In this document: in pieces, positions 7,393 through 17,128 of the stretch
Layout: the number at the start of each line of letters is the position of its first letter
Numbering within the stretch: the first letter of the stretch is position 1
Source: an uncultured Roseovarius sp.
Lineage (GTDB): Bacteria; Pseudomonadota; Alphaproteobacteria; Rhodobacterales; Rhodobacteraceae
DNA: 40,761 bases
Assembly: GCF_947259555.1 (NCBI RefSeq)
Contig: NZ_CAMYMD010000022.1
Span: 1 to 40,761 of the forward strand
Direction of reading: 5' to 3'
Program-made: the position numbers and the translations under genes
The notes under the pieces: generated by a model
Seen by the model: the letters and a program-made list of their open reading frames with translations, nothing else
Databases searched by the model: none
Told to the model about the DNA's origin: nothing

Positions 7393-8370
7393 ATGACCAA
7401 GCCCCCCCTTACCCTCTACCTTGCCGCACCCCGCGGGTTCTGCGCCGGTGTGGACCGCGCGATCAAGATCGTGGAGATGGCGCTCTCGAAATATGGCGCT
7501 CCGGTCTATGTGCGCCACGAGATCGTGCACAACAAATACGTGGTGGACGACCTGCGCGCCAAAGGCGCCGTGTTCGTCGAAGAGCTTGACGACTGCCCCA
7601 CTGACCGCCCGGTAATCTTTTCCGCCCACGGTGTACCCAAATCCGTGCCCGCAGAGGCGGCGGCGCGGCAGATGCTCTTTGTCGATGCCACCTGCCCGCT
7701 GGTGAGCAAGGTGCATATCGAGGCCGAGCGTCACCATGAGAACGGTCTGCAGATCGTGATGATCGGCCATGCGGGCCACCCCGAAACGGTAGGCACGATG
7801 GGTCAATTGCCGCAAGGCGAGGTTCTCTTGGTCGAGACCCCCGACGATGTAGCGCGCCTCACCGTGCGCGACGCCGACAAACTCGCCTTCGTTACCCAGA
7901 CCACCCTTTCGGTTGATGATACCGCCGAGATCGTCGCCGCCCTCACCACGCGCTTTCCCGCCATTGTCGGCCCGCACAAGGAAGACATCTGCTACGCCAC
8001 CACCAACCGGCAGGAGGCGGTCAAGGCGATGGCCGCTCAGGTCGATGCCATGCTCGTCGTGGGCGCACCCAACTCGTCGAATTCCAAACGTCTGGTCGAG
8101 GTCGGCGCGCGCGCCGGGTGCTCTTATGCGCAGCTTGTCCAGCGCGCGACCGATATCGACTGGCGTGCGCTCAACGGCATTACCTCCATCGGCATCACCG
8201 CCGGGGCGTCAGCCCCAGAGGTGCTGGTGACCGAGGTCATCGACGCGGTCCGCGCTCGCTATGACGTGACCGTAGAGCAGGTCGAGACCGCGCAGGAAAA
8301 CGTCGAGTTCAAGGTGCCGAGGGTGCTGCGCGAGGCCGGCACACAGCCTCAATCGTCGTCGCGCAGATAG
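7393..8370 (+). CDS. ispH: 4-hydroxy-3-methylbut-2-enyl diphosphate reductase
   Basis: IspH (LytB) reduces HMBPP to IPP and DMAPP in the last step of the MEP isoprenoid pathway, using a [4Fe-4S] cluster. The three cluster cysteines are visible: Cys17 ([11 protein letters not shown]), Cys101 ([11 protein letters not shown]) and Cys200 ([12 protein letters not shown]). Substrate-site residues appear in [12 protein letters not shown] (His), IFSAHGVPK (His), IGHAGHPET and [12 protein letters not shown]. The ATG at 7393, with AGGAGA seven bases upstream, starts the protein at [16 protein letters not shown] and gives 325 residues; frame upstream to 7282 falls in the repeat element. The 3' end overlaps the convergent hydrolase by 22 bases. 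Confidence 0.97.
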   Translation: MTKPPLTLYLAAPRGFCAGVDRAIKIVEMALSKYGAPVYVRHEIVHNKYVVDDLRAKGAVFVEELDDCPTDRPVIFSAHGVPKSVPAEAAARQMLFVDATCPLVSKVHIEAERHHENGLQIVMIGHAGHPETVGTMGQLPQGEVLLVETPDDVARLTVRDADKLAFVTQTTLSVDDTAEIVAALTTRFPAIVGPHKEDICYATTNRQEAVKAMAAQVDAMLVVGAPNSSNSKRLVEVGARAGCSYAQLVQRATDIDWRALNGITSIGITAGASAPEVLVTEVIDAVRARYDVTVEQVETAQENVEFKVPRVLREAGTQPQSSSRR

Positions 8371-9161
8371 GCCGGGCGCAGCACCACGATGGTCGGCCGG
8401 TTCGGCAAACTGCGCAAAGAGACCTCGATTTCGCTGGTGCCCGGGCGCTCGATGGCAAAGTCGCCCTCCATCCCGGCCAGAAACCGCCCCAGCGTGCCAT
8501 CCGTAAACCAGTGCATCGGGATCACCACGCTGGCGCGCACCCGGCGCAACACGTTCATCATGTTCTCGATCGCCATGGTAAACCCGCCATCCACCGGGGC
8601 CATCACCACATCCATCCGCCCAAGAGCGGCATATTGGTCGTCCGACGGCTCATGATGCAGATGGCCCAGATGCGCGATACACAGCCCCTCGGCCTCGAAG
8701 ACAAAGATCGAATTGCCCTTTGGCTCCACCCCGCCGCCCGAACGGATATCGGTCGAGACGTTGCGCACGATCAGGCTATCCAGATCAAGATGATGCTCGA
8801 TCCCCTGCCCGAACTCGCCCCAGCCCGGCAGGACATGCGGAATCGCCGGATCAGGATTGGCGGTCCAATGCGTGGAATGAGCGTGGTTCATGGTGACGAT
8901 ATCGGGGATGAAATCGGCAGTCCCGACAAAGCCGGTGAAATCCGTCACCGCGTTGTACCCCCCCGCCTGAATGAGGAACGACGCATGCGCGATATAGCGG
9001 ATGCGTACGGTATAATCCGGCAGCGGATCGCGAAAACCGGCCTTATGCAGATATTCCAGCCCCGGCGTGGCATCAGCCAACGCGATGCAATGGCTCGGGC
9101 GGCGATCCTGTGCCGAGGCAGGCAGACCCAGCATCAGGACGACAAGAAGCAGTCGGATCAT
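8349..9161 (-). CDS. Exported metallo-beta-lactamase-fold hydrolase (UlaG-like)
   Basis: This 270-residue protein has an N-terminal signal peptide ([18 protein letters not shown], cleavage likely after SAQ or ASA). The MBL-fold elements are [22 protein letters not shown], the metal motif [10 protein letters not shown] (a HxHxxH variant of HxHxDH), [11 protein letters not shown], a conserved [14 protein letters not shown], and [16 protein letters not shown] near the end. The pattern matches the UlaG/lactonase-like subgroup often annotated as Zn-dependent hydrolase. The missing Asp of the classical HxHxDH is notable; the substrate is unknown. The gene converges with ispH, overlapping by 22 bases. 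Upstream, 9162-9374 carries only its ribosome site and unassigned sequence. Confidence 0.85.
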   Translation of the reverse strand: MIRLLLVVLMLGLPASAQDRRPSHCIALADATPGLEYLHKAGFRDPLPDYTVRIRYIAHASFLIQAGGYNAVTDFTGFVGTADFIPDIVTMNHAHSTHWTANPDPAIPHVLPGWGEFGQGIEHHLDLDSLIVRNVSTDIRSGGGVEPKGNSIFVFEAEGLCIAHLGHLHHEPSDDQYAALGRMDVVMAPVDGGFTMAIENMMNVLRRVRASVVIPMHWFTDGTLGRFLAGMEGDFAIERPGTSEIEVSLRSLPNRPTIVVLRPAYLRDDD

Positions 9162-9374
9162 CGGCAGTCCTCCTTTTGTCAGACAGAGGATAGCACGGTT
9201 TGACGTGACGTCAGGTCTCTGGATGGAACGAAGCGTTCAACGGCGTCGGAACTGGAGGACGCGCCATGCGGCTTGCTGAAAAATCAGTCGCTCCTGGCGT
9301 GAAGAGGACACGGGGGCACCTCCCGCGAAAGCGACCGCAACAGGCCAGACATTCGAAATCTGCCGGACGCGCGC

Positions 9375-10679
9375 CTAGCTCCGCGATTTCTGCGCGCGCC
9401 CTGCAACGTAAACCTCGGCGATCGCGCGGTCATCGCCCATGATTTGCAGTACGAACAGCTCTTCCGAAAGGGTCTCTGCCCGCTCCATTCGCAACGCCAT
9501 CGCATCGGTCGCGGCGGAATTGAGCACCACGATGTCAGCCCCCGTTCCGGCCTCCAGCGTCCCGATATCGTGCTCTAACCCAAGGGCAAGGGCATTGCCG
9601 CGCGTGATCCAGTGGAACGCGCGCAAGGGGTGCAGTTTCTGCCCCTGCAATTGCAGTATCTTGTAACCCTCGTTCAGGGTTTGCAGCATCGAGTAACTCG
9701 TGCCGCCGCCCACATCGGTGGCAATCGCATTGGTGAGCCCTTGTCCGCGCAACCCTGCGTCATCAAAGAGACCACTTCCCAGAAAGAGGTTCGAGGTAGG
9801 ACAAAACACTGGTTTTGCATCGCTTTGGCGCAACACCTCTAGTTCGCGCGCGCCGAGGTGAATCGAGTGCCCGAGCAACGCGCGCGGTGAAAGTAACCCG
9901 TACTGCTCATAGATCCCCAGATAATCCGGCGCCTCGGGATAGAGCGCGGCTGTGTAGGCGATCTCGTCATGGTTCTCGGACAGATGCGTCTGCATGTGGC
10001 AATCGGGATGCTCGGCCACCAGCGTGCCCGCCATCTCCAACTGCTCCGGGCTGGAAGTGATCGCAAAACGGGGCGTGATCGCATACAGCGCGCGCCCCTT
10101 GCCATGCCACTCGGAAATCAGGGCCTTACTGTCGTCATAGCCGCTTTTGGCGGTGTCACGTAGCCCCTCGGGGGCATTTCGGTCCATCAGGACCTTTCCG
10201 CCGATCATGCGCATGTCGCGCCGTGCCGCCTCGGTAAAATAAGCCTCTGCCGACGTCTTGTGAACCGAGCAATAGGCAGCGGCCGTGGTCGTGCCATGCG
10301 CGATCAGCTGATCAAAAAAGCGCTCTGCCATGCGCCCGCTATGCCCGGCATCGGCATAGCGCATCTCTTCGGGGAATGTATAGGTATTGAGCCAATCGAG
10401 CAGTTGCGCCCCCCACGACGCGATCACCTGCACCTGCGGGAAATGGATATGCGTGTCGATGAAGCCGGCCATCATCAGATGCGGCCTATGGTCGATCACC
10501 TCGGCGGCCACGCCCTGCGCGGCCACCGTGTCGAATGCACCGGATGCGAGAATGCGGCCATCGGCGACCAAAATGGCGCCATCCTCTACATATGTATAGG
10601 CGGCGGTGTCCTCCGGCCCTTCCGGCTCGGCATTGAACGACAAGACGCGGCCGCGCAGTAACAGGTGGTTAGATGTCAT
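9375..10679 (-). CDS. guaD: Guanine deaminase (amidohydrolase family)
   Basis: The enzyme hydrolyses guanine to xanthine plus ammonia. The 434-residue length fits. Metal and substrate motifs are FIDTHIHFPQ (His77, His79), the guanine-deaminase-specific ASWGAQLLDWLNTYTFPEE, GTTTAAAYCSVHKTSAEA, ITPRFAITSSPEQL, CHMQTHLSENHDEI, LGHSIHLG and IATDVGGGTSYSMLQTL with the metal Asp. It is the last gene of the purine operon, 55 bases after the permease, and its product xanthine feeds the XdhAB dehydrogenase encoded upstream in the same transcript. The start ATG at 10679 gives MTSNHLLLRGRVL, typical of amidohydrolases. Confidence 0.96.
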   Translation of the reverse strand: MTSNHLLLRGRVLSFNAEPEGPEDTAAYTYVEDGAILVADGRILASGAFDTVAAQGVAAEVIDHRPHLMMAGFIDTHIHFPQVQVIASWGAQLLDWLNTYTFPEEMRYADAGHSGRMAERFFDQLIAHGTTTAAAYCSVHKTSAEAYFTEAARRDMRMIGGKVLMDRNAPEGLRDTAKSGYDDSKALISEWHGKGRALYAITPRFAITSSPEQLEMAGTLVAEHPDCHMQTHLSENHDEIAYTAALYPEAPDYLGIYEQYGLLSPRALLGHSIHLGARELEVLRQSDAKPVFCPTSNLFLGSGLFDDAGLRGQGLTNAIATDVGGGTSYSMLQTLNEGYKILQLQGQKLHPLRAFHWITRGNALALGLEHDIGTLEAGTGADIVVLNSAATDAMALRMERAETLSEELFVLQIMGDDRAIAEVYVAGRAQKSRS

Positions 10680-10734
10680 TCCTCGGTCCTTGGTCCATGT
10701 GTGCGAAGGGCGGAGGCCGCCCTTCGTCTTGATC

Positions 10735-12327
10735 TCATTCTATGACGGTCTTTTTGCCCGGTTGCAGATCGTCGACCGGAAGATCCCGGTTCACCAGCCC
10801 GTCGTCCCGATGAAAGGCCGGGTAGATGAACAGGAACGCAGCCGAGATCAGGTATCCGACGCTCACACCGTTGAACGCGGGCCAGTGCAGGCTGGGCGCG
10901 TGGATGATCCCGATGAGCGACATGCCCGCTGCGGCCAGCGCGAACCCCCCGGCATTGCGAAAGTCCCCGTCGATGACGCTTGCCACCAGCGCACCCCAGA
11001 TGAGCCCGGTCAGGATCGCGCCCTGGCTCAATGCCTGATGCCCGGCAAAATGCGCGCCCTGCTCCAACAGAGCAGCGGTCAGCGCCACGTCCCCGAGTTG
11101 CGGCAGCCCCTCGACGCCCGACGCCCCGAGCGCCGCTATCAGCGCGCCCCATTTGATCATCAGAAAGCTGGATATATGCGGCATCATGGCAATCGTCACC
11201 GCCGCCATGTGCTCGGTCTTGACCGAATGTGCGGTGTTGGTGATCAGGCTCAGGGCGACAAACACCAGCACCGGTGCGGCCGCCGCCACGGGGATCAGGT
11301 TGTTGAGAAAGGCAAGCAGACCCAGAAAGGCCGCCAGCGGTATCACGACCGCCACGCCGATCACGTAGCCGGCGTGCGCGCCCATGCGCTTGTAGGCCGG
11401 GTGTCCGATATAGGCCGTCGTCGGAAAGGGAGAGCCGAACACCGCCCCGACCATCGTTCCAACGCCGTCTGTTACCTGACAGAGGGCAACCGGATAATGA
11501 TCTCCTGCCGACTCGGCGCTCTCAACATTGTTCATCGTCTCGATGAAATTGTAGATTTGCACCGGCACCAGAACCAGAAACAGTTCAGGGTTCGCAAAAA
11601 GATACTGAATCCCTGCGACGAGGTCCCCGAAATACGGGACCGGCGGGTAGAAGCCGACCCCTTCGAGGCTGATCGACGCCTTGCCGACGCCAAAGGCGAC
11701 GACCGTGCCGACAATCAACGCCAGTAGCCCGGCGGGAATGTTGAAGGGCAGACGAAACCGGCCGACAAGGCCCCAGAGAATGATGATCATCGAGGCAAAG
11801 CCGACAAACGGGTCCTCGAAAACCGTCGCCAACGGCACCGTACCGATGAAAACCAGTGCGATACCGCAAAGCGTGCCAAGCATGCCCGCACGCGGGGTCA
11901 CGCGTTTGAGAAACGGACCGATGATCGCACCGAGCCCCGCGACAATGCCGCCCATAAAGCCCGCACCGATCCCGACCTGCCATGCCAGCATCGCATCCTG
12001 CGTGCTCCAGTAGATCGGGCCGATCACGCCAAAGAGATAGACGAACATCACCGGGGTCGAGATGCCATAGGGCATGGCCGTGACATCGTGGCCCTGACGT
12101 TCCGCGACGTGCTTGGCAAGCCATGCATAGACCGCGATCCCGGCCACGATGGCCACCGCCGCGCCCGGAACGATGCGGCCGAATACGACCTCGGCCGGCA
12201 TCTGAAAGACAAACTGGCAAATGCCGGATAACACAATCAGGTTGATCAGGTTGTCGGTGAACAATGCCCAGAACGCGCTGAAATCGCTGCGTGCGAACAA
12301 TCTATAGGTATAATGTCTTCCCTGCAT
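10735..12327 (-). CDS. NCS2-family purine base permease
   Basis: The 530-residue inner-membrane protein has 12-14 predicted membrane segments. Recognisable NCS2/AzgA-like features are the N-terminal FARSDFSAFWALFTDNLINLIVL, the discontinuous-helix region GHDVTAMPYGISTPVMFVYLFG, the NNVESAESAGDHYPV motif, GTMVGAVFGSPFPTTAYIGHPAYKRMGA, and GALIAALGASG. Its position between xdhC and guaD indicates uptake of guanine, hypoxanthine or xanthine. The stretch AGGGAGGAGAC ahead of the ATG at 12327 is a strong ribosome site. Length is greater than the usual ~430 residues because of a long C-terminal membrane region (residues 400-515). Substrate preference is inferred from context only. Confidence 0.88.
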   Translation of the reverse strand: MQGRHYTYRLFARSDFSAFWALFTDNLINLIVLSGICQFVFQMPAEVVFGRIVPGAAVAIVAGIAVYAWLAKHVAERQGHDVTAMPYGISTPVMFVYLFGVIGPIYWSTQDAMLAWQVGIGAGFMGGIVAGLGAIIGPFLKRVTPRAGMLGTLCGIALVFIGTVPLATVFEDPFVGFASMIIILWGLVGRFRLPFNIPAGLLALIVGTVVAFGVGKASISLEGVGFYPPVPYFGDLVAGIQYLFANPELFLVLVPVQIYNFIETMNNVESAESAGDHYPVALCQVTDGVGTMVGAVFGSPFPTTAYIGHPAYKRMGAHAGYVIGVAVVIPLAAFLGLLAFLNNLIPVAAAAPVLVFVALSLITNTAHSVKTEHMAAVTIAMMPHISSFLMIKWGALIAALGASGVEGLPQLGDVALTAALLEQGAHFAGHQALSQGAILTGLIWGALVASVIDGDFRNAGGFALAAAGMSLIGIIHAPSLHWPAFNGVSVGYLISAAFLFIYPAFHRDDGLVNRDLPVDDLQPGKKTVIE

Positions 12328-12406
12328 CGGCAGGTCTCCTCCCTGTGCTGAAAACGCGCCCGGGCGGCGTCTCTCCTCGTTTGCCGGGACCGGGCGTATT
12401 GCTTGT

Positions 12407-13243
12407 CTATTCTGTAAGGTGCAGAGGCTTGGCTCGCTCCCGCGCGGGCGTTGTCAGGGCCGTCATCACCTCCGCCGCGACCAACGCCGCGATCACGCCG
12501 GGGCGCTTGTCACGGCTGCCGCCAGCCCCGATCGGACAAACGAGCGCCTGCGTGGATTGCCCGTCACAATGGTCCCGACACCAGCGACGAAACCGCACGC
12601 GTTTGGTGGCGGATCCGATCATGCCGACATAGGCCGCATCCCCACGCGCCAGAGCCTGGGACGCAAGCAAGAAATCCAGCGCGTGATCATGGGTCAGAAC
12701 GACAAAGGCACTACCCGCAGGGGCCCGGTCGATATCGCTCTCAGGCAGTGCCGAAAGGCGCGTTTCGACGGCATCCGGACAGCGTGCAAGCTCCTCGCCA
12801 CGGCTGTCGACGACGATGGCGCGCACCGGCAAATGCGCGAGCAATGCGGCAAGCGCGCGCCCGACATGGCCAGCCCCCATGACATAGACATGCGGCAAGG
12901 CAGCGGTCTGCTGCGCGTCCTGCTCCCGCGCGCGGTGCCGGTCGGCCTGTTCCATATAGCTCAGGTCGACGACGACGCGCCCGCCACAGCATTGACCGAT
13001 CTCCGGGCCCAGAGGAATATCCATCGCACGCAGCACCTCGGCGGATCGCAACATCGCGCGCGCCGCGTCGATCACCATATATTCAAGCTGCCCGCCACCG
13101 ACCGTACCATGGCACTCGGCGATGCTTACAAAAATCTCCGCCCCCGCCTCGCGCGGTGAAGATCCGCGGACATCGCTCAGGCGGACGTGGATCACGTCAC
13201 GATTGCGCCCGAGGAACGCACAGAGCGTTTCCGTCCCGGTCAT
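12407..13243 (-). CDS. xdhC: Xanthine dehydrogenase accessory protein XdhC
   Basis: XdhC binds the molybdenum cofactor, promotes its sulfuration and inserts it into xanthine dehydrogenase. Family features are the N-terminal VIHVRLSDVRGSSPREAGAE, GGGQLEYMVIDAARA, GPEIGQCCGGRVVV with paired Cys, the Rossmann motif VYVMGAGHVGRALAALL, VLTHDHALDFLLASQAL and AYVGMIGSATKRVRF. The ATG at 13243 overlaps the xdhB stop (ATGA) and gives 278 residues; the upstream in-frame extension to 13447 lies inside xdhB and lacks family similarity. It is third gene of the purine operon. The C-terminal tail VICPIG-type region PIGAGGSRDKRPGVIAALVAAE is normal for the family. Confidence 0.95.
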   Translation of the reverse strand: MTGTETLCAFLGRNRDVIHVRLSDVRGSSPREAGAEIFVSIAECHGTVGGGQLEYMVIDAARAMLRSAEVLRAMDIPLGPEIGQCCGGRVVVDLSYMEQADRHRAREQDAQQTAALPHVYVMGAGHVGRALAALLAHLPVRAIVVDSRGEELARCPDAVETRLSALPESDIDRAPAGSAFVVLTHDHALDFLLASQALARGDAAYVGMIGSATKRVRFRRWCRDHCDGQSTQALVCPIGAGGSRDKRPGVIAALVAAEVMTALTTPARERAKPLHLTE

Positions 13244-15564
13244 GATCCCCCTCCCGCCTTGAGCCGTTCGACGGCCATCAAAATCCGTTCGGGCGTCGCG
13301 GGCGTATCGAGACGCGGGCATTCGCGGTAATTCGCGACACTTCCCACCGCCATCGAAAGCGCCTCGAAGACCGAGATCCCCAGCATGAAGGGCGGCTCTC
13401 CAACGGCCTTGGACCGCTTGATCGTGCGCTCGCGATTCTGCGACCATTCCGCAAGGTCCACGTTGAAGACACGAGGCCGGTCCGAAGCCAGCGGTATCTT
13501 GTAGGTCGAGGGGGCATGCGTGCGCAGTCGCCCCTGATCATCCCACCACAGCTCTTCGGTGGTGAGCCAGCCCATGCCCTGAATGAACGCGCCTTCGACC
13601 TGCCCCTTGTCGATCGCCGGATTGAGCGAACGCCCGACATCGTGCAGGATATCCGTGCGCAGAACCCGATACTCACCGGTGAGCGTGTCGATTTCCACCT
13701 CGGAACACGCGGCGCCGTAGGCAAAGTAGTAGAATGGACGGCCCTTGCCCGCCGCACGATCCCAGTGGATGTCCGGTGTCTTGTAGAACCCCGCCGCCGA
13801 CAGTTGGACCCGCGCCATATAGGCCGCGCGGATGAGTGCGTCGAAGGTGACAACCTCGTCGCCGATTTGCACCCGCCCAGGCAAAAACTGCACCTTGCCG
13901 GGATCAACCTGCCAATGTTCGGCAGCAAAGGCCACCAGCCGCACCTTGATCTGCTCGACCGCGTCGAGCGCCGCCATGCCATTGAGGTCAGACCCGCTCG
14001 ATGCAGCCGTGGCCGAGGTGTTGGGCACTTTCTCGGTGGTGGTACGGGTGATCTTGATCCGGTCGATATTCACCTGAAACGCGTCCGCCACGACCTGCGC
14101 GACCTTGGTGTTCAGGCCCTGCCCCATCTCGGTTCCACCATGATTGAGGTGGATCGAGCCGTCGGTGTAGACATGCACCAGCGCGCCCGCCTGATTGTAA
14201 TGCGTGGCGGTAAAGGAAATCCCGAACTTGACCGGGGTCAAGGCGAGACCGCGCCGGATGAGCCCGGCCTTGGCGTTGTGTTCCAGCACCGCGCGGCGGC
14301 GCACCTGATAATCTGCACGCTGCTCCAGATCCTCTACGATGCGCAGAAGGATGTTGTCCTCGACGGTCTGATGGTACGGCGTGACATCGCGCCCCGGCCC
14401 CCCATAGAAATTCGCCTTGCGGATATCGAGCGTGTCACGCCCCAGCCGATAGGCGATTTCTTCGATCATGCGCTCGGCGGCAATCACGCCTTGCGGCCCG
14501 CCAAACCCGCGAAACGCGGTATTGGAGACGGTGTTGGTCTTCATCGGATGGCTTTCGAGCCGGACATGAGGATAGTAATATGCGTTGTCGGCGTGAAAGA
14601 GCGCCCGGTCAGTAACCGGGCCGGACAGATCTGAGGAATAGCCGCAGCGCGCCGCGAAACTGCCCGACACCGCCTCGATCCGGCCGGTGTCATCAAAGCC
14701 GACCGCGTAATCCACAACGAAATCATGCCGTTTACCGGTGGCCGTCATGTCCTGATCGCGGTCAGGCCGGATCTTGACCGCGCGATTCCATGTCTTTGAC
14801 GCAAGGGCCGCAACCGCGCAAAAGAGGTTCATCTGGCTTTCCTTGCCGCCAAAGCCACCGCCCATTCGCCGCACATTGACGGTGACGGCATTGGACGGAA
14901 CGCCCAGCACATGCGCGACCATGTGCTGCGCCTCGCTCGGGTGTTGGGTCGAGCAGTGCACGACGACATCCTCGTCTTCGCCGGGCATCGCAAACGCAAT
15001 CTGCCCTTCGAGATACATATGGTCCTGCCCACCGATCACCATGCGCCCCGAGATACGGTGCCCCGATGATGAGAGCGCCGCATCGGCATCGCCACGCGCG
15101 AGCGTCAGCGAATCGGTGACATGCGGATAGCCCGCCTCCCGCGCCGCGACCGGGTCAAGCGCATGTGGCAAGACCTCGTAATCCACGCGCGCCAGCTCTG
15201 CGGCGCGACGCGCGGCATCGCGGGTGTCGGCGACCACGGCAAAGAGCGGCTGACCGTGGTATTCCACAACATCGGTTGGAAAGACCGGCTCGTCTGCGCG
15301 CCCCGTCGGGCTGATGTCATTGTGTCCCGGAATGTCCCGCGCACTCAGAACACCGATGACGCCCGGTGCCGCCAGAACCGACGAAAGGTCCATCGAGAGG
15401 ATGCGCGCATGGGTCTCTGTTGAACAGCCCAGATAGGCGTGCAGCGTGCCGACCGGCTCGGGAATGTCGTCAGTATATTCGGCACGGCCCGTGACGTGCT
15501 TGGCCGCGCTGTCGTGTTGCAGCGACGCGTGCACCGTGCCGCGAATTTCGGTCTGATCCTTCAT
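13240..15564 (-). CDS. xdhB: Xanthine dehydrogenase molybdopterin-binding subunit
   Basis: The large subunit carries the molybdenum active site that hydroxylates hypoxanthine and xanthine to urate. Motifs seen in order are HVTGRAEYTDDIPEP, LGCSTETHARI, GGQDHMYLEGQIAFA, CSTQHPSEAQHMVAHVLG, RRMGGGFGGKESQ, NTAFRGFGGPQGV (substrate-binding Arg region), HLNHGGTEMGQGLNTKVAQV, the NTSATAASSGSDLNG segment, and the late AVGEPPFMLGISVFEAL with the catalytic-type Glu. The ATG at 15564 has AAGGAG just upstream and gives 774 residues; a GTG at 15579 overlapping xdhA is possible but places the ribosome site inside the gene. It is cotranscribed with xdhA and xdhC. Confidence 0.96.
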   Translation of the reverse strand: MKDQTEIRGTVHASLQHDSAAKHVTGRAEYTDDIPEPVGTLHAYLGCSTETHARILSMDLSSVLAAPGVIGVLSARDIPGHNDISPTGRADEPVFPTDVVEYHGQPLFAVVADTRDAARRAAELARVDYEVLPHALDPVAAREAGYPHVTDSLTLARGDADAALSSSGHRISGRMVIGGQDHMYLEGQIAFAMPGEDEDVVVHCSTQHPSEAQHMVAHVLGVPSNAVTVNVRRMGGGFGGKESQMNLFCAVAALASKTWNRAVKIRPDRDQDMTATGKRHDFVVDYAVGFDDTGRIEAVSGSFAARCGYSSDLSGPVTDRALFHADNAYYYPHVRLESHPMKTNTVSNTAFRGFGGPQGVIAAERMIEEIAYRLGRDTLDIRKANFYGGPGRDVTPYHQTVEDNILLRIVEDLEQRADYQVRRRAVLEHNAKAGLIRRGLALTPVKFGISFTATHYNQAGALVHVYTDGSIHLNHGGTEMGQGLNTKVAQVVADAFQVNIDRIKITRTTTEKVPNTSATAASSGSDLNGMAALDAVEQIKVRLVAFAAEHWQVDPGKVQFLPGRVQIGDEVVTFDALIRAAYMARVQLSAAGFYKTPDIHWDRAAGKGRPFYYFAYGAACSEVEIDTLTGEYRVLRTDILHDVGRSLNPAIDKGQVEGAFIQGMGWLTTEELWWDDQGRLRTHAPSTYKIPLASDRPRVFNVDLAEWSQNRERTIKRSKAVGEPPFMLGISVFEALSMAVGSVANYRECPRLDTPATPERILMAVERLKAGGGS

Positions 15565-15575
15565 GATGTGCTCCT

Positions 15576-17039
15576 TCACGCGCTCAGCCGGGGCGGCGTC
15601 TCATCCGCGCCGGCCTCGTGTTCCAGGTAAAAGCGCAACAGCAGGTTTTGCGCGGCCCGCATCCGGTATTCCGACGACGCGCGCCAATCCGAGAGCGGCG
15701 AGAAATCGTTTGGCAACACAGCCATAGCCTCCTGGAACGCCGCCCGGCCCCAGGCCTTGCCGGTCAACGCCGCCTCCGCCGCCTGTGCCCGTCGCGGTGT
15801 GGCCGCCATCCCGCCAAAGGCCAGCCGACACCCGGTGATCGTGCCAGCCACGACGGTGACGCTCAGGCCCACAGCCACAGACGAAATATCTTCGTCGCGG
15901 CGCTTGGAGATCTTGTAGGCCGCGCAGCGTTGCGCCTTGTCCGGGCGCGGAACTCTGATCTCTTCGACGAATTCGCCTTCTGCAAGGTCCTGCTTGCCAT
16001 AGTCGATAAAGAACGACTCCAGCGGCAGGCTGCGGCGTGTCTCACCTTTGCGCAGGGTGAGTTCGGCGCCGAGCGCGATGAGAACGGGCGGGGTGTCGCC
16101 GATTGGCGAGCCATTGGCGATATTGCCGCCGATCGTCCCCATATTCCGGACTTGCCAGCCCGCGATACGCTCCCAGTACTCGGCCATGAACGGGAAATGC
16201 TCGGCAATCACCGGGGCAAACTCGGAATAGCTCACGCCCGCGCCGATCCGGATATCCTCGTCACCGATCGAAATGTTCTTCAGCTCATCGAGATGGCCGA
16301 TGAAGATGGCCGGACCAATGGGGCGTAGAAACTTCGTGACCCATAGCCCGACATCCGTGGCACCCGCGACGACGGTCGCATTCGGTGTCTCGTCCAGCAC
16401 CCGGGCAAAATCAGCAGCATCTGCGGGCAAGATCGCGCGATTGTCATCGGGCCCGCTCACAACGCGTGCTCCGTCCCGCATCGCCTTGAGGCGCGCGGTG
16501 ACCCGGTCGCGCTCCTGCACCAGATGATCAGAGGCCGGTGTTCCGTGGCGGCTGATCGCAACGGCTGCCCGGATGATCGGGGCATATCCGGTGCAACGGC
16601 AGAGATTACCCTGAAGCGCAGTCTCGATCCGGGCCTCGTCAGGTTCCGGGGTTTCCATCCAGAGCGCATAGAGCGACATCACGAAACCGGGCGTGCAAAA
16701 GCCGCATTGGCTGCCATGCTCGTCGACCATGGCTTGCTGAACCGGGTGCAATCCGCCCTCAGCGCCTTTCAGATGCTCAACCGTCACGACGTGACACCCA
16801 TCGAGCGAGGCCAGAAAACGGATGCAGGCATTGACGCTCTCATAGTGCAAGACGCCCTCTTTCAGGCGGCCCACCAAAACGGTGCAGGCGCCGCAATCGC
16901 CTTCGGCGCAGCCTTCCTTGGTGCCTGTCAGGCGACGGTCAAGGCGCAAGTAATCGAGCACTGTCTGCGTGGCGGTCACATCGCGCAGGGCGACCTCGTG
17001 ATCGTTGAGCATAAACCGGATGTCGTCACGCTGGTCCAT
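15576..17039 (-). CDS. xdhA: Xanthine dehydrogenase FeS/FAD subunit
   Basis: The 487-residue small subunit passes electrons from the molybdenum site through two [2Fe-2S] clusters to FAD and NAD. The first cluster ligands are Cys44, Cys49 and Cys52 (EGCAEGDCGACTV) with Cys72 likely completing it; the second are Cys112, Cys115, Cys147 and Cys149 (QCGFCTPGF, NLCRCTGY). The FAD domain (about 200-370) has VVAGATDVGLWVTK and NMGTIGGNIANGSPIGDTPP, and the CO-dehydrogenase-flavoprotein C-terminal domain follows (KISKRRDEDISSVAVGL). It heads the purine operon and diverges from the LysR gene; GGAAGGA lies before the ATG. Confidence 0.96.
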   Translation of the reverse strand: MDQRDDIRFMLNDHEVALRDVTATQTVLDYLRLDRRLTGTKEGCAEGDCGACTVLVGRLKEGVLHYESVNACIRFLASLDGCHVVTVEHLKGAEGGLHPVQQAMVDEHGSQCGFCTPGFVMSLYALWMETPEPDEARIETALQGNLCRCTGYAPIIRAAVAISRHGTPASDHLVQERDRVTARLKAMRDGARVVSGPDDNRAILPADAADFARVLDETPNATVVAGATDVGLWVTKFLRPIGPAIFIGHLDELKNISIGDEDIRIGAGVSYSEFAPVIAEHFPFMAEYWERIAGWQVRNMGTIGGNIANGSPIGDTPPVLIALGAELTLRKGETRRSLPLESFFIDYGKQDLAEGEFVEEIRVPRPDKAQRCAAYKISKRRDEDISSVAVGLSVTVVAGTITGCRLAFGGMAATPRRAQAAEAALTGKAWGRAAFQEAMAVLPNDFSPLSDWRASSEYRMRAAQNLLLRFYLEHEAGADETPPRLSA

Positions 17040-17128
17040 GTGGCGTCCTTCCTAGCTGCGTGGATGCGATATCAGGCAAAGACTACCGGTTTTGAATGCC
17101 TATGGATACGGCAGCATTCGGCAAATAC

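Noticed and set aside
9224..9265. GGAAC at 9226 and again near 9250 as EcfG promoters
   Set aside because: Neither has CGTT at a 16- or 17-base spacing, and no gene starts downstream on that strand.
12328..12406. A possible terminator between xdhC and the permease
   Set aside because: CGCCCGG and CCGGGCG arms with a CGTTTT tail exist on the minus strand, but the loop is over 20 bases and other pairings compete, so I do not list it as a feature.
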